Positions 46,813 to 58,100 of a DNA stretch of 64,000 nt are shown here, piece after piece. The translations under genes were made by a program, and so were the position numbers. Position 1 is the first letter of the stretch, and every line of letters begins with the position of its first letter. The notes under the pieces were generated by a model, which saw only the letters and a list, made by a program, of their open reading frames with translations, was not told the origin of the DNA and made no database searches. The DNA comes from Dryomyza anilis (lineage: Eukaryota; Arthropoda; Insecta; Diptera; Dryomyzidae), in the NCBI GenBank assembly GCA_951804985.1, contig OX638130.1, positions 114,279,593-114,343,592 on the forward strand. The letters are read 5' to 3'.

Positions 46813-47499
46813 GGAAATTGTTACCCATCCTAAGCACTACAACTCGTTAGATATTGGATTGACACGATATATAATATTTATAATATTTACTTATCTTTAA
46901 AGATCATGAACCACATAATCGGCAAATTGCCTTTTAATGTTAATTCCCACGCTGGTAATGTAAGCAGAACTTTCTTCCAAGAGAAAAAAACAAAACAAAT
47001 GCGCAAAACTTTCTTTCAAATTAATTAAGTTAAATTATAACACGATCAAACAATCTAAGTGATCTTAATTGGTCATCATTAACAACGCATTTTCCGCAAA
47101 GTGTTGGCTGAATGTATCGTTCAACAGACTACAACATTTTTACAAAACTATTAGTAAAAATATCTCGAAAACACGTCGCAAGTGCGCATCAGAGATTGTG
47201 ATGATCGTGACAATTTCAAGAGAAAAAGATCAATTTAATGGTTGGCAACTTCAAAATGCACTTTACGTTTAGTATATTCATCAGATCAATGACAAGATAT
47301 TAAAAACTTTTCAAAATATGCGATACTCATAGACGACACTAAAAGATTTTAGCCGATTTTAATGTATACGACAAATTTTACCCGTTGAGTAGTCTATTTG
47401 AAATACCTGTTGCCGGCGTTGCCACTTAGAGAAAAATTAAAAATGCGTACGCAATAACTACTTTATAATTATTAATAAATTTTATTTTTCTTTTTGCAG
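46813..47499. other. Non-coding DNA, 3' end of the intron before the large exon
   Basis: AT-rich, ending in a strong 3' splice site: a T-rich tract (tttatttttctttttgcag) at 47481-47499. No separate gene recognised. Confidence 0.55.
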
Positions 47500-50400
47500 A
47501 TCACCAGAAAATCCACATCCATCACTGCGACAACCATTCGTGTCATCGCTGTCTTCATTGTTACAGCTTCGCTGCGACATGCCGCATTTGGCGCTTCGGT
47601 GACAATAGCCGATCATTTAGTGCCGCCACCATTTCCACTGCCGCAGCCACAACGTCTGACACATGCGCGTGCACCAGCAGTAGCCACACAGCAGCAACAG
47701 CAATCACAACCGCAGCCCATTCCATTGCATACGGTGCCGGATGATAATGTCGCTGAGACGCCAGGTTTTATGACACGAATCGCGCGTTGGTTTGGTTATG
47801 GACGCGAGGGTGCCGCACGTGAACAACAGCTAACCGCGAGCAGCACCAATAGCCTGAATGTGCCATACAAACAAACACAGAACAAGCTATCGTACGCATA
47901 TCCGCAGCCTAATCAACAACAATTGCAGCCAGGCACCGATGGTAAAGCACCCTGCAGCCAATGCAACAAATACCCGTGGGTGCCAATGTTTCCACCTGGG
48001 TTGCAGTATCCGCAGCAATATCAACAGCAGTCACAGCAACATCTTCAGCAGTCACAGCAACATCTGCAGCAGCCACAGCAACATCTACAGCAGTCACAAC
48101 AACATCAACCGAAGCAATTGCAGTGGCCACAACCTCATCTGCAGTCACAGGCATCGCAACATTATCCCCAAAAGCAGCCGCTACTCGCATATGCACCGCC
48201 TTCCGGCGCCCAACAAACACCGGTCAAACAGCGCGCCGTTCAGTTCCATTTCCCGGCACTACACAACGTACACCATGCATCGCAGAACTCCTTCCACAAT
48301 GCGGCCAATGTCAAAGTACCCCTAACACCATCACAATATCCACCAACAGCCTTTGTACCAATTCCGCTGCCGAATCTAAGCGCCGCCGCACTGCCACCGC
48401 TTTACAATGCGCAACCGTTCCGTCCAATTGTGCCGCCCACACCAACGACACACAACATTCCACAACAACCACATCAACAACATCAACAACACCAACAACA
48501 GCTGCCCTCTACCGAGCAGGCACATTTCACCGAGAGTCAGGGTGCACATTCCGAACTGCAGCCGAACAGCATTTACCCAACGCAGATACCACCTACAACG
48601 CAACCGGTTCAGTCACCGAACGACGCCAGTTTCGAGATCATTAAGAGTCATCAGCTGACCGATTTCGTCGCATCCGTCGAATATCCTACGACCTTTGTGC
48701 AATCACAGTCCTTTGATGTTCTCAGCGCACATAGCCAAACGGAACAGCAAACGGTTGCGGTAACACCGAGTACCGTGAAATATCAACACGATGTGCTGGA
48801 TCCTACGCTGAGTGCTCATGTGCCTGCCTCACAGTTGCTCACCGAGCTCAGCAGCTTTGGTGGCGCACAATACCAGCATAAGCAGCAACAGCAACAAGAA
48901 GATACCACTTGGTCGTCTAACAATGTAGAACAGACCACGTTGTTATATGCTCAGCAACAACAATCGCAACAATTCGATAGCCAATCGCAGCAGTTTGAAA
49001 CGCCAACGCAGCACTTTGAACCTCAATCGCATCAACTCACATCTCAATCGCAACATATCGATCCTCAAACGCAACAGACACAACAGTTTGAGTATCAGTC
49101 CCAACAGCCGCAACAATTTCAGTCTCAAACGCAGCAGTCGCAACAGTTCGAATATCAGCTCAAACAGTCGCAAAGCCTTCATTCTCAAACGCAACCCCAC
49201 CATCAGTCGGAATCTCAAACGCAACATTCGCAGCAACTCGAATCTCAATCGCAACAGTCGCAGCAACTCGAGTCTCAGAACAAAGACTTTTATTCACAAC
49301 AGTCCCAGCAGTTCGAGGCACAACCATCACAAGCACAATCGCAACCAATCGCAACTCAATCGCAACCATTTCAAGCTCCGATTCAACATAACTCTCAAAC
49401 CCAACAGCCTTCACACTTCGCATCGCAACCATTCGAGCAGTTTGATTCCCACTCACAGCAGTCTCAGCAATTCGAATCACACTCGCTGATACTTGGCAAC
49501 GCCGCCGCACATCAAAATGAGGTTTTCAGCGATAACTACCCCTCCGCTTCATCGCAGAATTTCAGCGCTGTAAATCATGACTCACCGCCGAATTGGACGG
49601 ATTTCTTCTATTCAACAGTAGCACCCGAAACCACTACCGATTATGCTAGCACACAGAGTCCGGTTAATGACTTTGTCACCGAACCTGTCGAGGACACCAC
49701 GATAGAGTTCCAACCATCGCTGCAGACTGACTATGCGCAACAGCAACAGGTAATTTATGCCATGCAACAACCCAAGAAAAAGAAGGATCGCGAAACACCA
49801 AAACGTCTACTCGATGCACCTATACAACATTTCGGCAATGCGCACAACAATCAAACACCACGTCCCTTCACGCGTGATCCCAGTGAATTGAATTATCGAT
49901 TAGGTGCTGTTGCTAAACCACACGAGTTTCAGCATCCGAATCATGCCTATACAGATACCGTAAAACAGAGTACTTCCACCAGTTGGCTTGTGACTGCCGC
50001 ACCACCAATTGCACTGTCCTCAGCCGCACCAACACCTACCTCGACTTATGGCGCCATAGATGCTAGTGGTCACTACGCAGGCATGTCACCGCCAGTTATG
50101 CCGCACAAAGAACCACATCAGATCGTTATTCCCTACACGACAAAGAATCGTCCACGTCCCTTCCAACCGACACGTGCACCACTGATGCCGACAAATGCAC
50201 ACTACGACCAATGGTCACACTCGAATGACGTTGATCCACATGAGCAACAAGAGTCAATGCGCATTAACACCGCCACGAATGCACCCGCAAATCCACCGCG
50301 CACCACAAAGTATTTGACGCGCATTTTGGCATCAAATCTGCGTGAGCTACTCAAGCGTGAACATGAGGTAAAACTGAATAAATCACAATCGAATAGTTTC

Positions 50401-52101
50401 GATTTCTCACGGCTACAGAAGAACATCGACGACTGGACGGAGCAAGAGTTCACCTCACTGTCGCATCGTCCCAGCACGCCAACCATACGCGGTCGCTCCA
50501 AACACATACCCACCGAGTATCTGACCACAACACCACCTTCAACGGCACGACAGCCAAAGACAACGCGCGGTTTTGAATCGACATCGGAGCTGTTGTCCTC
50601 CATCAATAACTTGGAGCCGTTGCTGTCGAATCGCGGTTCGAAGCGCTTCCAATATGTGCCCATCGATGATAACCGTCTGACGGAATACAATGAGCCAACA
50701 AGAAGAAGAACGACCTCGTCTACGACTACAACAACGTCTACCACAACGACACCGCGTCCGTTGACCACATCGACTACAACAACGGAAGCGACCACAACCA
50801 CAACGGAACCTTTGGAGTTGTGGCACAAAGCTCAGGTTTCCATATCGCCGCAGACGAAGGAGAGAGTGTATGTGGTAACGCCACAGCCGCGTTTCTTTCC
50901 ACAACGCATAGTGGGCACCACGGAAACACCAGTGCAAAAGAAAGCGGCACACAGCGAGAAGAGCTTCAAGTCTCCAAGGTTTTTGGTGCGTCCAACACCA
51001 GGAAATGGTAAGCATGCATGTTTATTTTTAGTGATGCGCACGAATAATATTTATGGAGATTAACATTCATGATTTCCTATATCCATGAGATTACCTTTCA
51101 CTTACTATACATGATATATCAATAATGTCAATCAATACACAGCACTAAATTCAAATATCTCGTTGAGTTTTCCTTCTCCAATGTCGACGTCATAGTAAAT
51201 CTTCTAATTTCGGTATTTTAAAACAAATATTGATCTCCTAGTATAAATTATTCTAGGGCCATAATCGTGAACTGATCACGTAATTTTTATCTTTGGCATA
51301 TCCCGATCAGTTGCAAGACCAAGATGATCAGCTCATGATTATGTTGATCTAATATGGCAAGCCCTAGTAATTTTTTGCTTATGCCATGATCGGGAATTGA
51401 TCATTATATTTTTGCCTTATCATAACCCGATCTATATGACTAACTTTATTGAGAATGATCCTGTATATACTGCAAGCGTCTCAACTAATCCCACTAATTA
51501 AAGAAATTAACAGTTCAATACCTCTGACCCAAAATTTACTTGATTTTAACCAATTTGACGTTCGAAAAAAATCTCGTTATCTAATTCCAATATAATAACA
51601 TAATATATCTTTCTCTCGTGCGCATCTTTATCAACCAACTTCTTCCATACTCATCCTAAACCTCATTTCCTGCTTTATTTCTCCAGGCTCCCTCCTACAC
51701 ACCTCAACACCCGCTCTCTATACACCCGAACTATTTGGTCTCATGGGTATTTCGGCTTATATTCCCTCAGAACCTGTGGAGATAATCGATGGAAATTCTA
51801 AAGTATATCACTCAAATTACAGACACATGCTCTAAAATTGCTCTCCAGTCATACTAATTTGTACTTTTTTACATCATCAACACAATTCACACACACTATC
51901 AATCATATCCAATGATCATACAAATCATACAAAACACGAAACCATTTCTATTTCAAAAAATAGGTTATAACGATAGTCACGCCTACAAGTAAGGGTGCCA
52001 AACAAAAGAATACAGGTTCTAAACAGTCCAGTGCCGTCGAGAGTCATGTACAGAGCCGTCGAAGCACATCAAAGCCTACGATGTCGCCATCTCCCAGATA
52101 G
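47500..52101 (+). CDS. Secreted Gln/Ser/Thr/Pro-rich protein, ~1255 aa, function unknown
   Basis: Coding exons 47500-51007, 51687-51802 and 51964-52101 (stop TAG). All junctions have GT/AG sites (GTAAGC and GTATAT donors) and phases fit (1, then 0). The initiator Met lies upstream; with it, residues 1-34 form a signal peptide (hydrophobic core IRVIAVFIVTASL, cleavage near Ala34), so the product is secreted. Further on come a CSQC pair (154, 157), a tandem QHLQQSQ block (about 175-205), a long run of SQQFE(S/Y)Q-type repeats (about 485-665), a Lys-rich KKKKD patch, a Thr-rich tract (about 1070-1106, likely O-glycosylated), and a basic Ser-rich C-terminus after the conserved-looking segment EIIDGNSKVITIVTP. 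It may be a fly extracellular-matrix or cuticle-like protein. I do not recognise the family. Codon use is clearly coding and GC-richer than the flanks. Confidence 0.85.
51236..51445. mobile_element. Fragment related to palindromic family B, in an intron
   Basis: 'tcctagtataaattattcta' and 'gccctagtaattttttgc' resemble inverted CCCTAGTA ends. The interior has family-B words (tgatcacg, 'atcccgatcag', 'gatcgggaattgatca'). It lies inside the 679-bp second intron of the Gln-rich gene (51008-51686). Confidence 0.5.
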
Positions 52102-52514
52102 ATGCACGATCGATCTACTCGCAATATTTTGATTTTTTTCTTTTCATAACGCCTATGCATTTTAGAGATAAATATGCACTTCGAACAAACACTTTTGTAA
52201 TATATTTAATTATGGTTTTTTTTTTTATATTATTTATTTTTAGTTGAATTTTTATTATTATTTTTCATCGAATATGCAAGTATTTTTTAATAGTTTACGA
52301 TCATTTAAACATTTCTTAATCAAGTATTTTTTATATGTAGCATAATGTGGCATAGGCTAAATATATATATTGTATATTTTAAAAGCGTTAGAGTATATTG
52401 CACAAAGTCGGATATTTTCCAATTTTCTACTTCCATTCTATTATATTTGTCAATAGAAGAAAATCTAGTTTCCTAATAATATTTCTTCCCAGCCAGAGCA
52501 TGCGTTTTTAAATT

Positions 52515-52520
52515 AATAAA
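52515..52520 (+). terminator. Polyadenylation signal AATAAA for the Gln-rich gene
   Basis: First canonical AATAAA after the TAG at 52101, giving a 3' UTR of about 430 bases. It lies just before the repeat array that starts near 52540. Confidence 0.5.
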
Positions 52521-52539
52521 AAACCCCGGTTTTTGTGTG

Positions 52540-53600
52540 GAGAAAACGAGAACTGAAAATTCTTCGCCAGTCAGTTCTTTTCCAACAACTTTTTCCGAGT
52601 CAATTCCCAATTCTTGTCTCAAGGATTAATTATTGGGAGAAGAATTTGAGGTCGAGAGTGGTGAATCACTCTTCTCCGAACAGTTCTTTTTCAATAATTG
52701 TGCCTGTGTCAATTCCCAATACTCGTCTTAAGGAATAACTCTTGTGGGAAGAATTATACGGCAATGAATTGTAAAGGAAAAAGCTATTGGCGAAAGAATT
52801 GTTCGGAGAAGTATTCTAAAGGTATTCAATATTGTATTGTTTGAAGAAAAATGTGTCTGGGGAATAATTGTTCGGAAAAGAATTGTTTTCTAAAATAATT
52901 TTCTCGAGAAAAATTACCTAGGGAAAAATTGTATCAATAATGAATTGTCCGGGGTATACTTGTCTTGAGAAAGAATTATACGGGGAGTAATTGTCTGAAG
53001 AAAAATGTGTCTGGGGAATAAATTTTCGTGATAGAATTGCCTTCTAAAAGAATTTTCTCGGAAAAAATTACCTAGGGAAAAATTGTCTCAATAAAGAATT
53101 GTCCGGGGTATACTTGTCTTGAGAAAGAATTATACATGGAGTAATTGTCTGAAGAAAAATGTGTCTGGGGAATAAATTTTCGGGAAAGAATTGCCTTGTA
53201 AAAGAATTTTCTCGGGAAAAATTGTCTCAATATAAAATTGTCCGGGGTCTACTTGTCATGAGAAAGAATTATACGGGGAGTAATTGTCTGAAGAAAAATG
53301 TGTCTGGGGAATAAATTTTCGGGAAAGAATTGCTTTGTAAAAGAATTTTCTGGAGAAAAATACCCAGAGAAAAATTGTCTTAATGAAGAATTGTCCGAGA
53401 AATATTTGTCATGAGAATGAATTATACGGGAAGTAATTGTCTCGTGTACAATCTTGAGATAGAATTACTTAGAAAGAAATGTCTTATAGAAAAATTATTC
53501 GAGGAAAAATTGTCTATTTAAAAATTGTCTTTAAGAAAAATTGCCCACAAAAGAATTGTCCAGGGAAATAAGTCATCGAGGAAGAATTATCAGTAATCCA
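52540..53600. repeat. Degenerate tandem repeat, ~20-bp words in a ~145-160-bp block
   Basis: Words such as 'gggaaagaattgtc' repeat throughout. A longer block containing 'gaagaaaaatgtgtctgggg' recurs near 52850, 53010, 53155 and 53295. Built like the array at 45290-46060. It sits in the spacer between the two convergent genes. No real ORF. Confidence 0.8.
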
Positions 53601-54468
53601 AAAAAAAAAAAAACGCAATCATAATCGAACGAAAGCCGAATTTGTACCATATTTTAAATCATTTTAGATAAACTGACCCGATATCCGAAGAAATTTCTAC
53701 TTTTCTAAAATCTTGAATCGATAATTAAATATTATCGTTGCACATTTAGAATAATTACAATTTTCGATTTTAATTGACCTAAATATTTTTATAAAACTAA
53801 AATTCTAAGAGCGTATGATAAATTTATTTCGAATTATTTTTCTTCTTATGAATTAGAATATTTTCGCTAATCTGTCAATTGCAAAATATCAAAATTACAT
53901 AGCTTTAAATTATAAGGAAATATATGAATAAACTAAATAAATTAATTATTTTAAGTGTATGCTGGCAGGTGTTTGTGTGCGAGTGACTGACACTAGTTTA
54001 ATTAAAACTCATTTGATAACCATATAATTCATTTATTTTATATAGTGTATGTATAAAGAAGTCATAAAGATCATATTTAGCTATAGTTTTAGATTTTAAT
54101 ATTTTTTTACAAAATGTCTTTTAAAAAAATATAATAAAAATCTGTTTAAGTAAATTTATTAATTGCTATAAAAAAATACATTTATTTCAAAAATATATAT
54201 TTTCTGTTTTTGTTTTTATTAAATATATATAGTACTTTTAATTATTTGAACGACTTTATCATTGCATATTTTTTGGCAGAAATATTTTATGATCAGTATA
54301 TTATTTTCGATAGAAATTGAACTATTTAACAATAAAAAAGGATTGAGGTTCTTCCACAGAGCTTGTATGTACTGAAATCGATTCAAAAATACAATTTTTG
54401 CATTGAAAAACTGAATTCGGGAACCACAAAAAGAAAAATGCGATCGAATTGAAATTTTAATTTTAAAT
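53601..54468. other. AT-rich intergenic spacer
   Basis: No coding sequence or strong repeat seen between the tandem array and the hairpin. Confidence 0.45.
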
Positions 54469-54694
54469 CATCACAGAATTTGATAAACAAATTTTAGAAT
54501 ATATGAACAGCATTGAATAAGAGTAAACCCTGAGTTTCAAAATCCTCAAGATCCTGGATTCTGAGATTTGTTAAATTTGAGATATGAAATTTCTCATATC
54601 TCAGAACCCAGAATCTTGAGGATTTTGAAACTCAGTGTTTACACTATTCAGTGGTGTTCTAATATTCTAAAATTTTTTATCAAATTCTGCGATG
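54469..54694. other. Near-perfect 226-bp hairpin (foldback MITE or hpRNA locus)
   Basis: Two arms of about 105-110 nt pair over nearly their whole length; for example 'gagtttcaaaatcctcaaga' pairs with 'tcttgaggattttgaaactc'. Only scattered mismatches occur and there is almost no loop. It lies downstream of both convergent genes, so read-through from either would produce a long double-stranded stem. It could be a mobile palindrome or a hairpin-RNA precursor. Confidence 0.8.
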
Positions 54695-54848
54695 AATTAA
54701 ATATTTTTTAAAGGATTTAATATGGAATAACTCTGACACATATATTAAATTTATAGGTGGGTATATTTAATTTCAGGTCTATTATACATTTTCTTCGCAT
54801 TGTTCTTTGAAATTCAAATTAATCTTTATTATGTATGATATCACTTCA

Positions 54849-54854
54849 TTTATT
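54849..54854 (-). terminator. Candidate polyadenylation signal for the transporter gene
   Basis: AATAAA on the minus strand about 300 bases after the stop codon at 55148. Another TTTATT lies near 54824. Weak evidence because the sequence is AT-rich. Confidence 0.35.
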
Positions 54855-55147
54855 TGTAAACATTACATTACTTAATTAATGAATATATAAACTAGACTAA
54901 ATTCAAATCAGTGTTGTTAAAATACTTTACAAATAATTGTTTAAAAACTAACATTTAGAATGTAATCATTGCAACATTTTTGGTTAATTATTCTATAGCT
55001 ATGCTGCATCATCAATAAAAATAAAACTAAATAAAATAAAGAAATAATAAAATATTAAAATCGCCATTACTGTTGCGCTGGTTCCATGGATTTACGATTT
55101 AGTCGTGACAAGAACCAACTCAGCACATAAACTAGTATTTGATCAAC

Positions 55148-58100
55148 TTAAGCCTCGGCATCAACCGTTGCTTGTCGTTTGCTACGTCTTCGGTAAAAGC
55201 GCCTCACTAGTGCCTCTAGTGTCCACGAGGTGGCCGCAACAAAAGTCATCATGTTCAAACAGTGCAGCGTCACCGAGTAATCGTAACGATCACGTACAAG
55301 CCCTAGAAAAATAAAAAGTTAATCGATTTAAAAAAAAAATCTTTTAAAATTGTATTAAAATTTGAATTTTTAGTGACAAATTGAACTTTAAATGATAAAT
55401 TCAATTTTTAATGAAAATTTATATTTTAAGTGAAGCATTGAATTTTTAGTGAAAAATTAAATTTTAATGAAAAATGGAATTTTTAGTGAAAAATTTAATT
55501 TATAGTAAAAATTAAAATTTTTAGTGAAAAATTGAATTTTTAGTGAAAAATTGAATTTTTAATGAAAAATTGAATTTTTAGTGAAAAATTGAATTTTTAG
55601 TGAAAAATTGAATTTTTAGTGAAAAATTGAATTTTTAGTGAAAAATTGAATTTTTAGTGAAAAATTGAATTTTTAGTGAAAAATTGAATTTTTAGTGAAA
55701 AATTGAATTTTTAGTGAAAAATTGAATTTTTAGTGAAAAATTGAATTTTTAGTGAAAAATTGAATTTTTAGTGAAAAATTGAATTTTTTAGTGATAAATT
55801 GAATTTTTAGTGAAAAATTGAATTTTTAGTGAAAAATTGAATTTTTAGTGAAAAATTGAATTTTTTAGTGAAAAATTGAATTTTTTAGTGAAAAATTGAA
55901 TTTTTTAGTGAAAAATTAAATTTTTAGTGAAAAATTTAATTTTTAGTGAAAAATTAAATTTTAATGAAAAATGGAATTTTTAGTGAAAAATTTAATTTAT
56001 AGTAAAAATTAAAATTTTTAGTGAAAAATTGAATTTTTAGTGAAAAATTGAATTTTAAGTGAAAAATTGAATTTTTAGTGAAAAATTAAGTTTTTAGTGA
56101 AAATTTGATTTTTTAGTGAAAATTTCAATTTCTAGTAAAAATTTGAATTTTTAGTGAAAATTTGATTTTTTAGTGAAAATTTCTAGTAAAAATTTGAATT
56201 TTTAGTGAAAATTTGAATTTTTAGTGAAAATTTGAAATTTTAGTGAATGTTTGAATTTCTAGTGAAAATTTGAATTTTTAGAGAAAGTTTGAATTTTTAG
56301 TGAAAATTTGAATTTTTAGTGAAAATTTGAATTTTTAGTGAAAAATTGATTTTTATGTGAAAAAGTGAATTTTAAGTGAAAATTTGAATTTTTATTAAAC
56401 ATTTTTTTTATTTAAAAATTCAATTTTTAGTGAAAATTTGAATTTTTATGAAAAATTTATTTTAGTGAAACATTTTTAGTGAAAATTTTAATTTTGTGAA
56501 AAATTTAATTTTAGTGAAAAATTGATTTATTTTTTAATTAATCAGTTCGGTTAAGATTTCTACCCTTTAAAAAAACCCGTTTTATATGACTCACCCACAA
56601 ATGGTCCGGCCGCCAGTGAAAACAGCCCCGATATGAGCAGCTGCAGCCCAGACGCCGCCGGCAGTCGCTTCAGCGGCACATAACCCGGTATGATCAGAGG
56701 CCAGAATATAGTGCGCAGTCCCTTGCACATGCCGATCCAGACAAAACTACCCAAAATCACCGGATACGAACGCGTACACGCGACCACAGTGCGTCCCAGC
56801 GCAATGCCCACCACGCCTATGAGGAAAAATACCCGATTATCCCACGGTATCTTCTCCGTGCAGAAGGGCACCAGGAAACGCACCGTAATATCAAGACCCG
56901 CCAGTATGGACATGGCCAGCGTTATCTGCGAGGTGTCAAACCCAAAGTCGTTGAGTATAAAAGGCGTCAGTATGGAGAAATTTAATTCGCCAAAATTTAT
57001 AATTGTCAGACCCGCTACCAGATTGACATATGTAAAATCACGCAACAGATCCAGATCGAAGAAGGCCACAACTTTCTGTATAAACGTAACGCTGGAGGTA
57101 GACGAAATGGTCTCCTCATCGGGGGCCTTACCATCTGTATTATTATTATTTGTACCATTTGGCGTCGCTAACGTTGGCGGCAGTGTGGCCTGCAGTTCGA
57201 GTAGTGCACGCTCCTCGGAACAGGTGCAACGTAGTTGAAGCGCCGAATCATTGCGTCCGAACTGCAGACGCAGATTGCCTTTGCTGCTCGACTGACGCAT
57301 CAGCACCTCATCGCGTTCACGCTTAAAATTATTTGGCTTGTAAAATTCTTCTGGTGACAGCTCTTCCTCGGAGATGACTTTGTTTAGTTTTGCCTTGTTC
57401 TCGAGATCCTTGGAACTGGAGACGGTGCGAAAGCGCATTGTATTCTTATTGGAGTTCAGCGAGAGTTTCGAACCGAACCAGCCGTCATTGGCACGCGAAA
57501 GCATTGGGGTGCCAGGTTCAATAATCTCATAGCCCGGTTTGTCGGCGTCATCATCCTGATAGAGATACTGACTCGAGAAGAGGCCAAACTCTTTTTTCTG
57601 TTGCATTTTGCAGTATTTACACTGATGCGCAGGTTCGCCACAGTCTGGGTCACACACGTTGCCCGGCATTATGGCCTCCGGTTTGGGGGCGTGGTACTGT
57701 ACAGGCTGATATATGAGCGCACAGACTACTGAGTGTAACGAAAGACTAGCGAATATTAGAACAGTGCCCTGTACGCCATAGACGGACAGCAGAAATGTCA
57801 CAAAGTAGGGTAGAAAAATGGGACCTAGCCCGGTTATGGTCCAGGAGAAACCTGCAGCGCGACGTCGCTTAGTCTTGAAGTACGTGTTGATGGCCAACGA
57901 GGAGGCGGAGACGCTGATGCCCATGCCAAAACCTGGAAACAACGGGAAATTGGTTATTTAGCTAACATTTATTTAGAAACTCTGTTGATAATTACCAAAA
58001 AGCAGTGCATACGATATCATATATGTGAGAAACGTGTTGCTGTAGGCGGTCAGTATGATGCCGGTGAAGATGAAAAACGACCCCGCCAAAGCCACCTGTC

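Noticed and set aside
47494..47499. Translation start of the Gln-rich protein at TTGCAG
   Set aside because: These six bases are the end of a T-rich tract plus CAG, a textbook 3' splice site. The continuing frame simply reads through the intron end, so this is an acceptor and not a start.
47858..51041. Several long antisense or off-frame ORFs over the Gln-rich exon
   Set aside because: CAG/CAA/ACA repeats keep all frames open, giving Ser/Asn-, Leu/Arg- or Val-rich products without family character. They are shadows of the real frame.
51008..51063. C-terminus of the Gln-rich protein at the in-frame stop near 51061
   Set aside because: GTAAGC at 51008 is a strong donor, and exons at 51687 and 51964 continue in phase with protein-like sequence. 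The read-through tail is intron.
57933..57942. Start of a separate 460-residue transporter at 57942
   Set aside because: It begins with TTG inside a 63-bp intron. The true exon starts at an acceptor at 57932 and joins upstream exons that supply TM1-TM4.
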